Positions 45,443 to 57,404 of a stretch of 64,000 nucleotides of DNA are shown here, in pieces (positions within the stretch are counted from its first letter, which is position 1; each line of letters begins with the position of its first letter). The translations under genes and the position numbers were made by a program. The notes beneath the pieces were generated by a model that made no database searches, was not told where the DNA came from, and saw only the letters and a program-made list of their open reading frames with translations. This DNA comes from Phymorhynchus buccinoides (Eukaryota; Mollusca; Gastropoda; Neogastropoda; Raphitomidae), in NCBI GenBank assembly GCA_017654935.2, contig CM065700.1, positions 50,881,927 through 50,945,926 of the forward strand. Reading direction: 5' to 3'.

Positions 45443-46415
45443 GCCTGACAGACTGGCCAGTCTGGTGACAGAGGAGTCACCTCTGTCACTAGGCAAGCTC
45501 CCCGGAGGGGAGCCTCTCTGTTCCGTAAACATCAAGCCCACAGGACGGAAACCAGAGGTGGAAAGGGGTTGCCTATCCCTGTTGAGGTCGACGCTGGCCT
45601 TAGCGGACAAGGGCCTCCTGGAGGCAAGCCTGTGAACAGAAGAAGGAGAGAGGGCTGCGCCAGTGACAGTCTCACGTTAGAAGAGACAACTGGCGGAACC
45701 CTCTCTGGCTAAAACCGAAATAGGAGGAAGATTCTGTCGATGCGAAAGGGAGAACCCTGAAACCCGAAGAGTCCAAGTGACGTAGTACAAAGCCTGCGAG
45801 TCCAACGGAAAAGGAGAAGGAGCAGAAACCTCCGAAGGGAGAGAAACTGGAATGGGCTCCGAAACCGGTTAGGCCGGTGTAACCGAAACGGACTGTGACT
45901 GGACGTTAGACGTAGGATTTGTGAGGGGATTAGACGAAAACTTCTTGAGAAGATTAAGAGAACCTGCCCAAAGGGTCCCTAGTGAGAGAAGAAGAGTCAA
46001 CTGACTTGGAAAACAGAAAAACAACCGAAGAGAAACTGCTTTCCCCGAAGTGGAAACCGAGGGGTGCAAGAAGCCATAATGGCTGACGCCACCCCGAAAA
46101 CGAACAACAGAGTGAACGAAATAATTTTTCAACTAAAACGAACACCAAGAAATGACAATGAAATAATATCGATAGGATGACTAACAGCCTTCCCAAGAAA
46201 CTGAATCGAACAAAGCTAAACACGGAACGAACCCACCAGATAGACAAGAGTCAGAAAAGGCGGAGTAGGGTAGGCCCAGGTGTGATTGAAAGGCTGGAAA
46301 ATTTAAGAATGACATATCCGGTGTCCCAAGGGTGCGCGTCATACCCGGAAGTAAGGGGAGTCACTCCCGCTACTCCCTGCGGTATGGGTGCAGTCCCTTG
46401 GGGCCACTTTCGTTT
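45443..46415. repeat. Palindrome arm 2 inside DIRS B
   Basis: Reverse complement of arm 1 (43736-44708). Its outer end is the right terminal sequence of B. Confidence 0.93.
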
Positions 46416-46499
46416 TAGCTATGTGCTAGGGTAAGGTTCCAGGTTGTTTTAGGCTAATGCAGTTGTTTTGAGTGTTGGTATAGTATGATTAAATTAGAT

Positions 46500-46523
46500 T
46501 GTATTACGTTGGAAGGAAAAAAC
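46500..46523. repeat. 24-bp direct repeat flanking DIRS B, right copy
   Basis: Identical to 39278-39301; here the sequence continues directly into the gag-like part of A. Confidence 0.85.
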
Positions 46524-47600
46524 TTGACCGGGCAAGACTCTTGTCACAATGGAGTTTCTCCGCTACAGCCTTAGAAGGCTTGGAGAAAGAGGGAAATGGG
46601 AGGTAGTCCCATGGACACCTAGCACCGACTTGAACGGATGAATCAACAAAAAAGCCCACGGGAACTGAATCTTCCTTGGGCCAGGTAGACCTGCCCAAGG
46701 AGAAACGGTTAGTTACTGCGAGAAGCATAACAGAGTATCCAAGTGACGTCAGGATAACCGTGGAAAAATCCAATTGAACGGTACTGACTGAAAGAAACGG
46801 TAGAGGATTGAGGAACAAAAATAACCGTTTAAACGGCCATGACTTGTAACGAGTAACCCAAGTCAGAAAAACAAGGCCTGACAGGCTGGGCCGAAAAAGG
46901 GCCGAAAAAGGCCCGAAAAGTTGATAGAACGGTTGGCAGGACCGGTTGAATGAGTAATCAGGTTGAACAACCCTTGTTGTAACCAGAAAAGCATGAAACT
47001 GAATAGAGCAAGAAAACTCATGCTCGTCAGAATCGAAGAAACGGACCACAGGAGCCGTTGCAACAGACATGAATGAAACAAAGAAAAACGATGGATCATT
47101 CCCAAAAGCCACCGTGACAAACGGAAGGTCAGAATCACCATGAGGTTCTTGAAGAACCGGAACGGAACCCGACGGTCCGTTGCCCAACCCGGTAAAATGG
47201 ATCAGTGAAAGCGATCGATCAGAAGCACAAGAGCTCGAGATCAGCAGATCGAAGTAGATCTAACCAGATGATTAGATGGTACAAGAGAACTCTTCTTGTG
47301 AGAAAACCCTTGAAGAGCCCGACGATGAACCAAAAACCGATAGAAAACGGCTGGTTCATTCACGGACTCAAAGAGCCTGAAAACCACAGGAGAATTCGTA
47401 GGAGAAAAAATTTCCCCAAATTCTCTGTGATGGGCCGAACCAACGAAGCCGCAAAGCCACAGCCCTTGAGGGCTTTGACAAAGATTCCTCCAACTGCTTG
47501 AAGTTGGAAGACTTAATCTTGGTCGGGGCAAGATTCCTGTCGCAAAGGAGCTTCTCTGCTTCGGCCTTAGAAGGCTAAAGAGAAACGGTTAGCTTCTGCC
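46524..47600 (-). pseudogene. DIRS A gag-like remnant, 5' part
   Basis: Minus-strand frames carry YLPFPSFSKPSKAVAEK (46504-47187), close to YLPFPSVSKPSEE of B, and a second diverged copy of the same segment at 47241-47531 (SSSWRNLCQSPQG; FRLFESVNEPAV). Numerous frame breaks. The reading continues at 39277 on the other side of the B insertion. Confidence 0.55.
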
Positions 47601-48113
47601 ATCTTCCCGGCACAAAGGAAAGCCTCTGCTTTCCGATTGGAGTGGTCCAGAAGCTTAGGAGCTTGCAAGGACCAGAACTCCTTTCCCTGGTGAGTGGCCG
47701 GACCGGGCCAGAACACGCTGCTACGCCCTTGCCTGGATGGAGACGGACTTAGCTAAGTCCACGTCCGAATCCACTGGAGAGCGCTGACGTTACGAGCCTC
47801 TGGGGTGGACTGTCTGGTCAGAACCAGGAGAAACCACCCGAGCTTTTTGAGGACGAGTACCCTGAAGCAGAACCCGGTGAGGGACCACAGGGGGACGGTG
47901 AACGCCCAAGCCGGACCGTGTGGTAGGACGGACGGACGGTGCACCGGTACCACCGGTGACCGTCGGGGAACCGTGCGGTGAGTCACCGTGCCGCCGGCTG
48001 GACGCCGGACGGACGGGAGACCGCTGCGTCTTGACGGGGGTGACGGGCTGAAGAACCGCTACCGTTTCCATCTTACGACGGACGGTACGGGGAACCGACA
48101 TCGTGCCCTCAGG

Positions 48114-49386
48114 CTACCGCCAGTGGCTACGGTCCACGGACCGTAGCGGGCGGTGACGAAACCGCCGGTCCACGGACCGCAGCGGACGGTGACGGAGACC
48201 GTAGCCGTCTGACCACACGGTCCGCCGAGGCCTCCCACCGAGGGAGGCCCGGGTCCGAAGGAGGCCTGAGGAAGCCGGAGAGGGCCCAGGCCCGGGGAGG
48301 CCGTCGCGCCCGGCGCCCGAGGCCTCCCACCGAGGGAGGCCCGGGTACGAAGGAGGCCCGGTGAGGGAGGCCCAAGGGAGCCGGAGAGGCCTAGGCCCGG
48401 GGCCTCCTAGGTTGCGGTCTCCGAGCACGGACACCCGAGGCCTCCCACCGAGGGAGGCCCGGGTCCGAAGGAGGCCCGGCGAGGGAGGCCCGAGGGAGCC
48501 GGAGAGGCCTAGGACCGGGGAGGCCGCGGCCTCGTAGGTCGGGGCCTCCGAGGCCTCCCACCGAGGGAGGCCCGGGTCCGCAGGAGGCCCGAGGGAGCCG
48601 GAGAGGCCTAGGCCGGGAGGCCTTGACGGTGGGGAGGCCTCATCCGTCCGTAGACGTGACGAGCCGAGGTGTAGGGCCTCCAGGCCTGGAATACATTCGA
48701 CCGGTGTCCCCACCGCTGGGGGGGATCACCGGGAGAAACTCTCGGACAGATGCCCGCGGCCAGGGCGAAGGGTCCGAGAGTGACACCCTTCACGCCGTCG
48801 GAGTGTCCCCGACGACGAGGGGGTGTTAGCCGGTAGGGCCTCCAGGCCTGGAATACACTCGACCGGTGTCCCCACCGCTGGGGGGATCACCGGGAGAAAC
48901 TCTCGGACAGAGGCCCGCGGCCAGGGCGAAGCGTCCGAGAGTGACACCCTTCACGCCGTCGGAGTGTCCCCGACGACGAGGGGGTGTTTGCCGGTAGGCC
49001 TCGGCCTCCCCGGCCGGGGAGGTGTCGAGAGGCCTACGGCCTTCCGGGCTCGAGTTCCCATCGAGACACCGGGATGTCTGCCTGAGGCCCCAGTCATAAG
49101 ACCTCGACCAATGGTCGGATGGGGACCTCCTTCGCCCTCCCTCCAACACAGGGTCGGAGAGGTTAGGGAGACTAGGCGGGCCCCCGAGTGCAAACTTGCC
49201 ACTCGGAGCGACAGACATGCGCAGCTGCGACTTATCCAACGAAGTTTGTCCAGACGTCCGTGTAGAAGTGGAGGCCGTGAAGAGAGGCCTCCTGGAACAG
49301 AAAGGCATGGCAGAAAAAAAACACGGACGAAATGGGCCTAGAGGCCTTCTGCACAACCGAAGCAGAAGGAGGGCCGAAATAAACAA
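48114..49386 (-). other. GC-rich repeat block in the 5' part of DIRS A
   Basis: Contains two ~54-bp copies around ggtccacggaccg (48130-48210), four copies of a ~100-bp unit with cgaggcctcccaccgaggga (48228-48610), and a ~165-bp duplication (48671-48835 and 48836-49000). Minus-strand frames are Gly/Pro/Arg-rich (LGLSGSLGPP repeats) and stay open because of base composition. Whether any of it is translated cannot be told. Confidence 0.6.
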
Positions 49387-49616
49387 CTCGTGAAGACCAG
49401 TTTCCGGCTGAACGAGACGAGAACCGAAGAGGCCGCAGGAGTACTAGGCCCAGACGGATAAAGAACGTTTAGACTTTTTAGAAAAAGTTTGAACGGATGA
49501 ATTTTTCTCAAGAGGACCGAATCGGAACAATAAGAATAATATCGTGGAAGAGAACGAACCGTAGGGTCCGAAAGAACTTGACTGATAAATAGGAACTCGA
49601 GTTGAAGAGACCAAAT

Positions 49617-49665
49617 GACGCGCGCGCGCGCGTGCACTACTAGTACTACTAGTAGTAGTGCACGG
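49617..49665. repeat. Alternating CG run and ACTACTAGT palindrome
   Basis: A (GC)n run of about 14 bp is followed by gtgcactactagtactacta and its near-complement ending agtagtgcac; it could form a hairpin or Z-DNA. Confidence 0.7.
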
Positions 49666-49860
49666 TGTGTGACGAACAGAAAAACTAAAACTGTGAAAGT
49701 TCTAGCGAACTTAGGCTATAGAAACTGAGTCAATCGAGACTCAGTATTACACTGAAACTGATGATAGAGAGGAACAGGAACGAACCCACCAGTTAAGAGT
49801 GTTGTAAACCAAAAAGTGTAGAAGCCAGGCAGCCCAGGTCAACAAAGAAACGCTGGAAAA

Positions 49861-50037
49861 TTGTAATGGCGGAAGTAGGCGCTCATTGGCCTAGCCACTG
49901 CTAGACCGGTAAGGGGGGATCACTCCCGCCCCACATCCGGCTAGGGGTCAAGGCCAGAGGCCTACTTTCGTTTTTCTATATGCTATGGTATAGCTCCAGG
50001 TCGCTTAACGCTAATGCAGTTGTTTCAGGTGTTGGTA
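49861..50037. repeat. DIRS A inverted terminal repeat, right
   Basis: Complement of 36624-36800; ends tgtttcaggtgttggta. Confidence 0.92.
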
Positions 50038-50149
50038 CAGTATGGTTAAAGTAGATTGTCAATTTTATCTCAAAACACCCGAGTTGATGAAACATGAAGA
50101 CAAAAAGAAAAGGAAACCTACACAAAACGTAACTGCCCAATGGACCCAC

Positions 50150-50255
50150 CTGCGGAATCTTCGTCACTCTCTTTGGCTTGTTTCTCCTTCTCCGTCACTC
50201 TGTCCGAGTGCATCTTGCGGATCACAGAGGTGGGAGTGAAGGCCATGGTCGCCGG
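50150..50255 (-). CDS. EIF4ENIF1: 4E-T exon (f)
   Basis: 106 nt from acceptor ctgtctaccag|CCGGCG to donor GCAG|gtgggtcc. Encodes PATMAFTPTSVIRKMHSDRV and TEKEKQAKESDEDSA. The FTPTSV-(I/L)-RKM core is a conserved 4E-T signature and, with the C-terminal tail, fixes the identity. Phase 0 at the start, one base over at the end. The acceptor's pyrimidine tract is itself the first partial unit of the 50-bp array that fills the upstream intron. Confidence 0.92.
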
Positions 50256-53200
50256 CTGGTAGACAGACTGCACCCTTTACTTTACACACCAACGTTCAGT
50301 GATCAATGGTAGACAGACTGCACCCTTTACTTTACACACCAACGTTCAGTGATCAATGGTAGACAGACTGCACCCTTTACTTTACACACCAACGTTCAGT
50401 GATCAATGATAGACAGACTGCACCCTTTACTTTACACACCAACGTTCAGTGATCAATGGTAGACAGACTGCACCCTTTACTTTACACACCAACGTTCAGT
50501 GATCAATGATAGACAGACTGCACCCTTTACTTTACACACCAACGTTCAGTGATCAATGATAGACAGACTGCACCCTTTACTTTACACACCAACGTTCAGT
50601 GATCAATGGTAGACAGACTGCACCCTTTACTTTACACACCAACGTTCAGTGATCAATGGTAGACAGACTGCACCCTTTACTTTACACACCAACGTTCAGT
50701 GATCAATGATAGACAGACTGCACCCTTTACTTTACACACCAACGTTCAGTGATCAATGATAGACAGACTGCACCCTTTACTTTACACACCAACGTTCACT
50801 GATCAATGGTAGACAGACTGCACCCTTTACTTTACACACCAACGTTCAGTGATCAATGGTAGACAGACTGCACCCTTTACTTTACACACCAACGTTCAGT
50901 GATCAATGGTAGACAGACTGCACCCTTTACTTTACACACCAACGTTCAGTGATCAATGGTAGACAGACTGCACCCTTTACTTTACACACCAACGTTCAGT
51001 GATCAATGGTAGACAGACTGCACCCTTTACTTTACACACCAACGTTCAGTGATCAATGGTAGACAGACTGCACCCTTTACTTTACACACCAACGTTCAGT
51101 GATCAATGGTAGACAGACTGCACCCTTTACTTTACACACCAACGTTCAGTGATCAATGATAGACAGACTGCACCCTTTACTTTACACACCAACGTTCACT
51201 GATCAATGGTAGACAGACTGCACCCTTTACTTTACACACCAACGTTCAGTGATCAATGGTAGACAGACTGCACCCTTTACTTTACACACCAACGTTCACT
51301 GATCAATGGTAGACAGACTGCACCCTTTACTTTACACACCAACGTTCAGTGATCAATGGTAGACAGACTGCACCCTTTACTTTACACACCAACGTTCACT
51401 GATCAATGGTAGACAGACTGCACCCTTTACTTTACACACCAACGTTCAGTGATCAATGGTAGACAGACTGCACCCTTTACTTTACACACCAACGTTCAGT
51501 GATCAATGGTAGACAGACTGCACCCTTTACTTTACACACCAACGTTCAGTGATCAATGATAGACAGACTGCACCCTTTACTTTACACACCAACGTTCAGT
51601 GATCAATGGTAGACAGACTGCACCCTTTACTTTACACACCAACGTTCAGTGATCAATGATAGACAGACTGCACCCTTTACTTTACACACCAACGTTCACT
51701 GATCAATGGTAGACAGACTGCACCCTTTACTTTACACACCAACGTTCAGTGATCAATGGTAGACAGACTGCACCCTTTACTTTACACACCAACGTTCAGT
51801 GATCAATGGTAGACAGACTGCACCCTTTACTTTACACACCAACGTTCAGTGATCAATGGTAGACAGACTGCACCCTTTACTTTACACACCAACGTTCAGT
51901 GATCAATGGTAGACAGACTGCACCCTTTACTTTACACACCAACGTTCACTGATCAATGGTAGACAGACTGCACCCTTTACTTTACACACCAACGTTCAGT
52001 GATCAATGGTAGACAGACTGCACCCTTTACTTTACACACCAACGTTCAGCGATCAATGGTAGACAGACTGCACCCTTTACTTTACACACCAACGTTCAGC
52101 GATCAATGGTAGACAGACTGCACCCTTTACTTTACACACCAACGTTCAGTGATCAATGGTAGACAGACTGCACCCTTTACTTTACACACCAACGTTCAGT
52201 GATCAATGGTAGACAGACTGCACCCTTTACTTTACACACCAACGTTCACTGATCAATGGTAGACAGACTGCACCCTTTACTTTACACACCAACGTTCAGT
52301 GATCAATGGTAGACAGACTGCACCCTTTACTTTACACACCAACGTTCACTGATCAATGGTAGACAGACTGCACCCTTTACTTTACACACCAACGTTCAGT
52401 GATCAATGGTAGACAGACTGCACCCTTTACTTTACACACCAACGTTCAGTGATCAATGGTAGACAGACTGCACCCTTTACTTTACACACCAACGTTCAGT
52501 GAACAATGGTAGACAGACTGCACCCTTTACTTTACACACCAACGTTCAGTGAACAATGGTAGACAGACTGCACCCTTTACTTTACACACCAACGTTCAGT
52601 GATCAATGGTAGACAGACTGCACCCTTTACTTTACACACCAACGTTCAGTGATCAATGGTAGACAGACTGCACCCTTTACTTTACACACCAACGTTCAGT
52701 GATCAATGGTAGACAGACTGCACCCTTTACTTTACACACCAACGTTCACTGATCAATGGTAGACAGACTGCACCCTTTACTTTACACACCAACGTTCAGT
52801 GAACAATGGTAGACAGACTGCACCCTTTACTTTACACACCAACGTTCAGTGATCAATGGTAGACAGACTGCACCCTTTACTTTACACACCAACGTTCACT
52901 GATCAATGGTAGACAGACTGCACCCTTTACTTTACACACCAACGTTCAGTGATCAATGGTAGACAGACTGCACCCTTTACTTTACACACCAACGTTCAGT
53001 GAACAATGGTAGACAGACTGCACCCTTTACTTTACACACCAACGTTCAGTGATCAATGGTAGACAGACTGCACCCTTTACTTTACACACCAACGTTCAGT
53101 GATCAATGATAGACAGACTGCACCCTTTACTTTACACACCAACGTTCAGTGATCAATGGTAGACAGACTGCACCCTTTACTTTACACACCAACGTTCAGT

Positions 53201-53695
53201 GATCAATGGTAGACAGACTGCACCCTTTACTTTACACACCAACGTTCAGTGATCAATGGTAGACAGACTGCACCCTTTACTTTACACACCAACGTTCAGT
53301 GATCAATGGTAGACAGACTGCACCCTTTACTTTACACACCAACGTTCAGTGATCAATGGTAGACAGACTGCACCCTTTACTTTACACACCAACGTTCAGT
53401 GATCAATGGTAGACAGACTGCACCCTTTACTTTACACACCAACGTTCAGTGATCAATGGTAGACAGACTGCACCCTTTACTTTACACACCAACGTTCAGT
53501 GATCAATGGTAGACAGACTGCACCCTTTACTTTACACACCAACGTTCACTGATCAATGGTAGACAGACTGCACCCTTTACTTTACACACCAACGTTCAGT
53601 GATCAATGATAGACAGACTGCACCCTTTACTTTACACACCAACGTTCACTGATCAATGGTAGACAGACTGCACCCTTTACTTTACACATAAACAA
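50256..53695. repeat. 50-bp minisatellite, about 69 copies
   Basis: Near-identical units tggtagacagactgcaccct followed by ttactttacacaccaacgttcagtgatcaa. Variants are few: atgatagac, ttcactgat, gtgaacaat, cagcgat. The array touches the splice acceptor of the 4E-T exon at 50255. Its core gatcaatggtagacagact recurs in the array at 54858. Confidence 0.98.
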
Positions 53696-53965
53696 TGGTT
53701 TTTCATGGAACATCTAGCAATCATATTCTTGTTTAATTACGCACATACTATACTGTGGCTGACAAATGCGATAGGTGACAGTTATTCAAAGCTTATTGGT
53801 TGTTCTGACCCGTCACGTAACCAGTACCATATTCTTCGGACTATAAGGCACACCTTATTAAAGTACAAGGCACAGGGGTGTCAGTCAGGGAAAAAAGGAT
53901 CAGAACAAATATGGTACTATTCTGTCAAAAAGAAAGTACAATTTTGAGGCAGAAGGGAGAAAACA

Positions 53966-54470
53966 CGTAAGTGTACATGGCTCTTTTGAACTGGAAGGTA
54001 CACTGTTCATCCCTTTAACCCTTGGGTGTACATGGCTCTTTTGAACTGGAAGGTACACTGTTCATCCCTTTAACCCTTGGGTGTACATGGCTCTTTTGAA
54101 CTGGAAGGTACACTGTTCATCCCTTTAACCCTTGGGTGTACATGGCTCTTTTGAACTGGAAGGTACACTGTTCATCCCTTTAACCCTTGGGTGTACATGG
54201 CTCTTTTGAACTGGAAGGTACACTGTTCATCCCTTTAACCCTTGGGTGTACATGGCTCTTTTGAACTGGAAGGTACACTGTTCATCCCTTTAACCCTTGG
54301 GTGTACATGGCTCTTTTGAACTGGAAGGTACACTGTTCATCCCTTTAACCCTTGGGTGTACATGGCTCTTTTGAACTGGAAGGTACACTGTTCATCCCTT
54401 TAACCCTTGGGTGTACATGGCTCTTTTGAACTGGAAGGTACACTGTTCATCCCTTTAACCCTTGGGTGTA
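53966..54470. repeat. 55-bp minisatellite, 9 copies
   Basis: Perfect or near-perfect units gtgtacatggctcttttgaa followed by ctggaaggtacactgttcat and ccctttaacccttgg. The SINE at 54471 begins inside the last unit. Confidence 0.97.
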
Positions 54471-54855
54471 CAGTGGTACACAGGTAACACGTTCGCCCTG
54501 TGCCAAGTAAACCCCACTTCGAACCTGGGTACAGGGGATTTTTCCTCTCACTTTGCACTAGGCCTTACAGTCTGAACGTGGAGTCTTTCGGATGAGAAGA
54601 TAAACCGAGGTCATGTGTGCCCATGCACTCAGCACACGTTAATCCAAGTGGCAACGAAAAAGTTGTCATTTGGTCAAAATATACCACCACCAACCACCAC
54701 CTTCCTTCCTCATCAGTCACACAAAAATCACATGCAAAAAAATAAATTGGGTGGCACGCCTCTGGCTGCGACGCACTCTCCAGGTGGGAGCAACCCGAAT
54801 TTCACAGACGCCTCTGTGACTATAAAGTACCTAACACCCTAATACCAAATAGCCT
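54471..54855 (+). mobile_element. tRNA-derived SINE, copy 2
   Basis: Same family as 16600-16972: box B cttcgaacc (54517-54525), the conserved gagtctttcggatgaga segment, gcgacgcactctccaggtgg and a tail of cctaa-type repeats. It is more diverged (box A is damaged: cagtggtacacagg), so it is likely older or inactive. Confidence 0.82.
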
Positions 54856-54857
54856 AA

Positions 54858-56215
54858 CAATTTACATCAACTGATCAATGGTAGACAGACTATGTCTACA
54901 TCGACTGATCAGTGGTAGACAGACTATGTTTATATCGACTGATCAATGATAGACAGACTATGTTTACATCGACTGATCAATGGTAGACAGACTATGTTTA
55001 TATCGACTGATCAATGGTAGACAATGTTTACATCGACTGATCAATGGTAGACAGACTATGTTTACATCGACTGATCAATGGTAGACAGACTATGTTTACA
55101 TCGACTGATCAATGATAGACAGACTATGTTTACATCGACTGATCAGTGGTAGACAGACTATGTTTACATCGACTGATCAATGGTAGACAGACTATGTTTA
55201 CATCGACTGATCAATGGTAGACAATGTTTACATCGACTGATCAATGGTAGACAGACTATGTTTACATCGACTGATCAATGGTAGACAGACTATGTTTACA
55301 TCGACTGATCAATGATAGACAGACTATGTTTACATCGACTGATCAGTGGTAGACAGACTATGTTTACATCGACTGATCAGTGGTAGACAGACTATGTTTA
55401 CATCGACTGATCAGTGGTAGACAGACTATGTTTACATCGACTGATCAATGATAGACAGACTATGTCTACATCGACTGATCAATGGTAGACAGACTATGTT
55501 TACATCGACTGATCAATGGTAGACAGACTATGTTTACATCGACTGATCAATGGTAGACAGACTATGTTTGCATCGACTGATCAATGGTAGACAGACTATG
55601 TTTACATCAACTGATCAATGGTAGACAGACTATGTTTACATCGACTGATTAATGGTAGACAGAGTAACAATTTATATCAACTGATCAATAGTAGACAGAC
55701 TACATTTACATCAACTGATCAATGATAGACAGACTACAACGTTTACATCGACTGATCAATGGTAGACAGACTACAACGTTTACATCGACTGATCAATGAT
55801 AGACAGACTACGTTTACATCAACTGATCAATGGTAGACAGACTACAACATTTACATCAACTGATCAATGGTAGACAGACTACAACGTTTACATCAACTGA
55901 TCAATGGTAGACAGACTACAACGTTTACATCGACTGATCAATGGCAGACAGAGTACAATGACTGATCAATGGCAGACGCACTACAACGTTTACATCGACT
56001 GATCAATGGTAGACAGACTACAACGTTTACATCGACTGATCAATGGCAGACAGAGTACAATGACTGATCAATGGTAGATAAACCATTTGCATCGACTGAT
56101 CAATGGTAGACAGACTAAACGTTTAAATTGACTGATCAATGGTAGACAGACTACACCATGTACTTTTCATCAACTGATCAATGGTAGACAGAGTACACTA
56201 TTAACTTACCAACGG
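54858..56215. repeat. ~34-bp minisatellite, about 38 copies
   Basis: Units tgatcaatggtagacagact followed by atgtttacatcgac; later copies carry acaacgtttacatc. Several copies lack the agact segment. Shares its core with the 50-bp array upstream in the same intron, suggesting a common origin. Confidence 0.95.
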
Positions 56216-56555
56216 TAGATCCAATCAAATGTTTTTTTAAACGTTTTGACCAATTGTTTTGGTCCAGTGTTGAAGAGGAATACTTATTATAAATAACATT
56301 TTGATCATCTTCACAGAGATAGTCACACCCCATTGCAGACTGAAAGTGCAATCAAATGTTTTCCCCGTTTCTCTCTTTCACCTTATCTGCTGCAACAGTC
56401 CTATCCATGACTGAAATACAACTTTCTTTTAAAGGGGGTGGGGATGGGGGTGGGGGTGGGGGTGTTATGCACTGTAGTCTTGTAGGCTGAAAGTGAGGGT
56501 ACTTTTCACGGTTCACCTCCAGAGGCCAGCGCACTCCTTTCCCCAGGCAGCTTAC

Positions 56556-56673
56556 CTTGGCTTGGGCCCCAGCAGAGGTGGTGGTGATTGTGATGGTGGT
56601 GTTGGGGATGGTGGGGCCGGCCATGGCCCGGCTGCCTGTCATGGCCGGCTGTGGATGGCTCGGGGACTTGTCT
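56556..56673 (-). CDS. EIF4ENIF1: 4E-T exon (e)
   Basis: 118 nt from acceptor acctgcag|AGACAAG to donor GCCAAG|gtaagctg. Encodes DKSPSHPQPAMTGSRAMAGP and TIPNTTITITTTSAGAQAK. The Thr/Ile stretch is unusual for 4E-T but stays in phase: the first base completes an Arg codon split with the exon at 58537. Its first ~40 bp and the acceptor are repeated upstream (acceptor copies at 56764 and 56855, and shorter ones to 57265). Confidence 0.88.
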
Positions 56674-57265
56674 CTGCAGGTATTAACACACAAAGCATCA
56701 CACACAATGCATCACACACACAATGCCTGTCATGGCCGGCTGTGGATGGCTCGGGGACTTGTCTCTGCAGGTATTAACACACAAAGCATCACACACAATG
56801 CATCACACACACAATGCCTGTCATGGCCGGCTGTGGATGGCTCGAGGACTTGTCTCTGCAGGTATTAACACACACTGCATCACACACACAATGCATCACA
56901 CACAATGCATCACACACACAATGCTTACATCTTGCTAACATACCCACCAAGGGGACTTGTCTCTGCAGGCATCACACACACACTGCATCACACACACACT
57001 GCATCACACACACACTGCATCACACACACACTGCATCACACACAATGCATCACACACACAATGCTTATATCTTGCTAACATACCAAGGGGACTTGTCTCT
57101 GCAGGCATCACACACACACAATTCTTACATCTTGCTAACATGCCAAGGGGACTTGTCTCTGCAGGCATCACACACACACAATGCTTATATCTTGCTAACA
57201 TACCAAGGGGACTTGTCTCTGCAGGCATCACACACACACAATTCTTACATCTTGCTAACATGCCC
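56630..57265. repeat. Amplified exon head and splice acceptor of 4E-T
   Basis: Three ~91-bp copies of the exon start plus acceptor (56630-56890) are followed by four ~60-bp units (56930-57265) that keep ggggacttgtctctgcag, i.e. the acceptor and first exon bases, joined to new sequence (cttgctaacataccaa) and CA repeats. Confidence 0.93.
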
Positions 57266-57404
57266 ACCAAAGTGTGGCCAGCTCATCTTAAGTTACAACA
57301 GAAATTTTTGGAATACATAATCACTAATTTGGAAAATCATAACAAAACCAACCAACTCAATAGTAGCGAAACCTGTTGTGCAGCTTTCCCCAGTTTTTTT
57401 TTGT

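Larger units (their letters stand above)
39302..46500 (-). mobile_element. DIRS-like retrotransposon B, nested in A
   Basis: A second DIRS-type element in the same orientation. It has its own internal complementary region (39459-39560, junction ccaccaat|ctaattt), a right end ...ttaaattagATT at 46500, and inverted terminal sequence at 46311-46412 matched by 39301-39403. The left terminus is truncated: the sequence that the internal complementary region predicts outside cgaaagtggcc is absent. Gene order on the minus strand is gag-like, RNase H remnant, tyrosine recombinase, internal complementary region. It also contains a ~970-bp-arm palindrome near its 5' end. Confidence 0.82.
36578..50057 (-). 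mobile_element. DIRS-like tyrosine-recombinase retrotransposon A (outer)
   Basis: Inverted terminal repeats at 36624-36800 and 49861-50037 (177 bp, about 97% identical). Near the left end an internal complementary region (36858-36960) is the reverse complement of the left end joined to a copy of the complemented right end; its junction (ccaccaat|ctacttt) predicts the ends as ATT at 36578-36580 and at 50055-50057. This inverted-repeat plus internal-complementary-region layout is the hallmark of DIRS1-type elements. No longer target duplication is present, as expected for recombinase-mediated insertion. Coding remains (gag-like, recombinase) are on the minus strand and heavily broken. Element B is inserted in its gag-like part. 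The whole composite sits in one 4E-T intron. Confidence 0.85.

Noticed and set aside
47753..49393. Long Gly/Pro/Arg-rich proteins
   Set aside because: Open because of GC-rich repeats within a degenerate DIRS element; no conserved domain.
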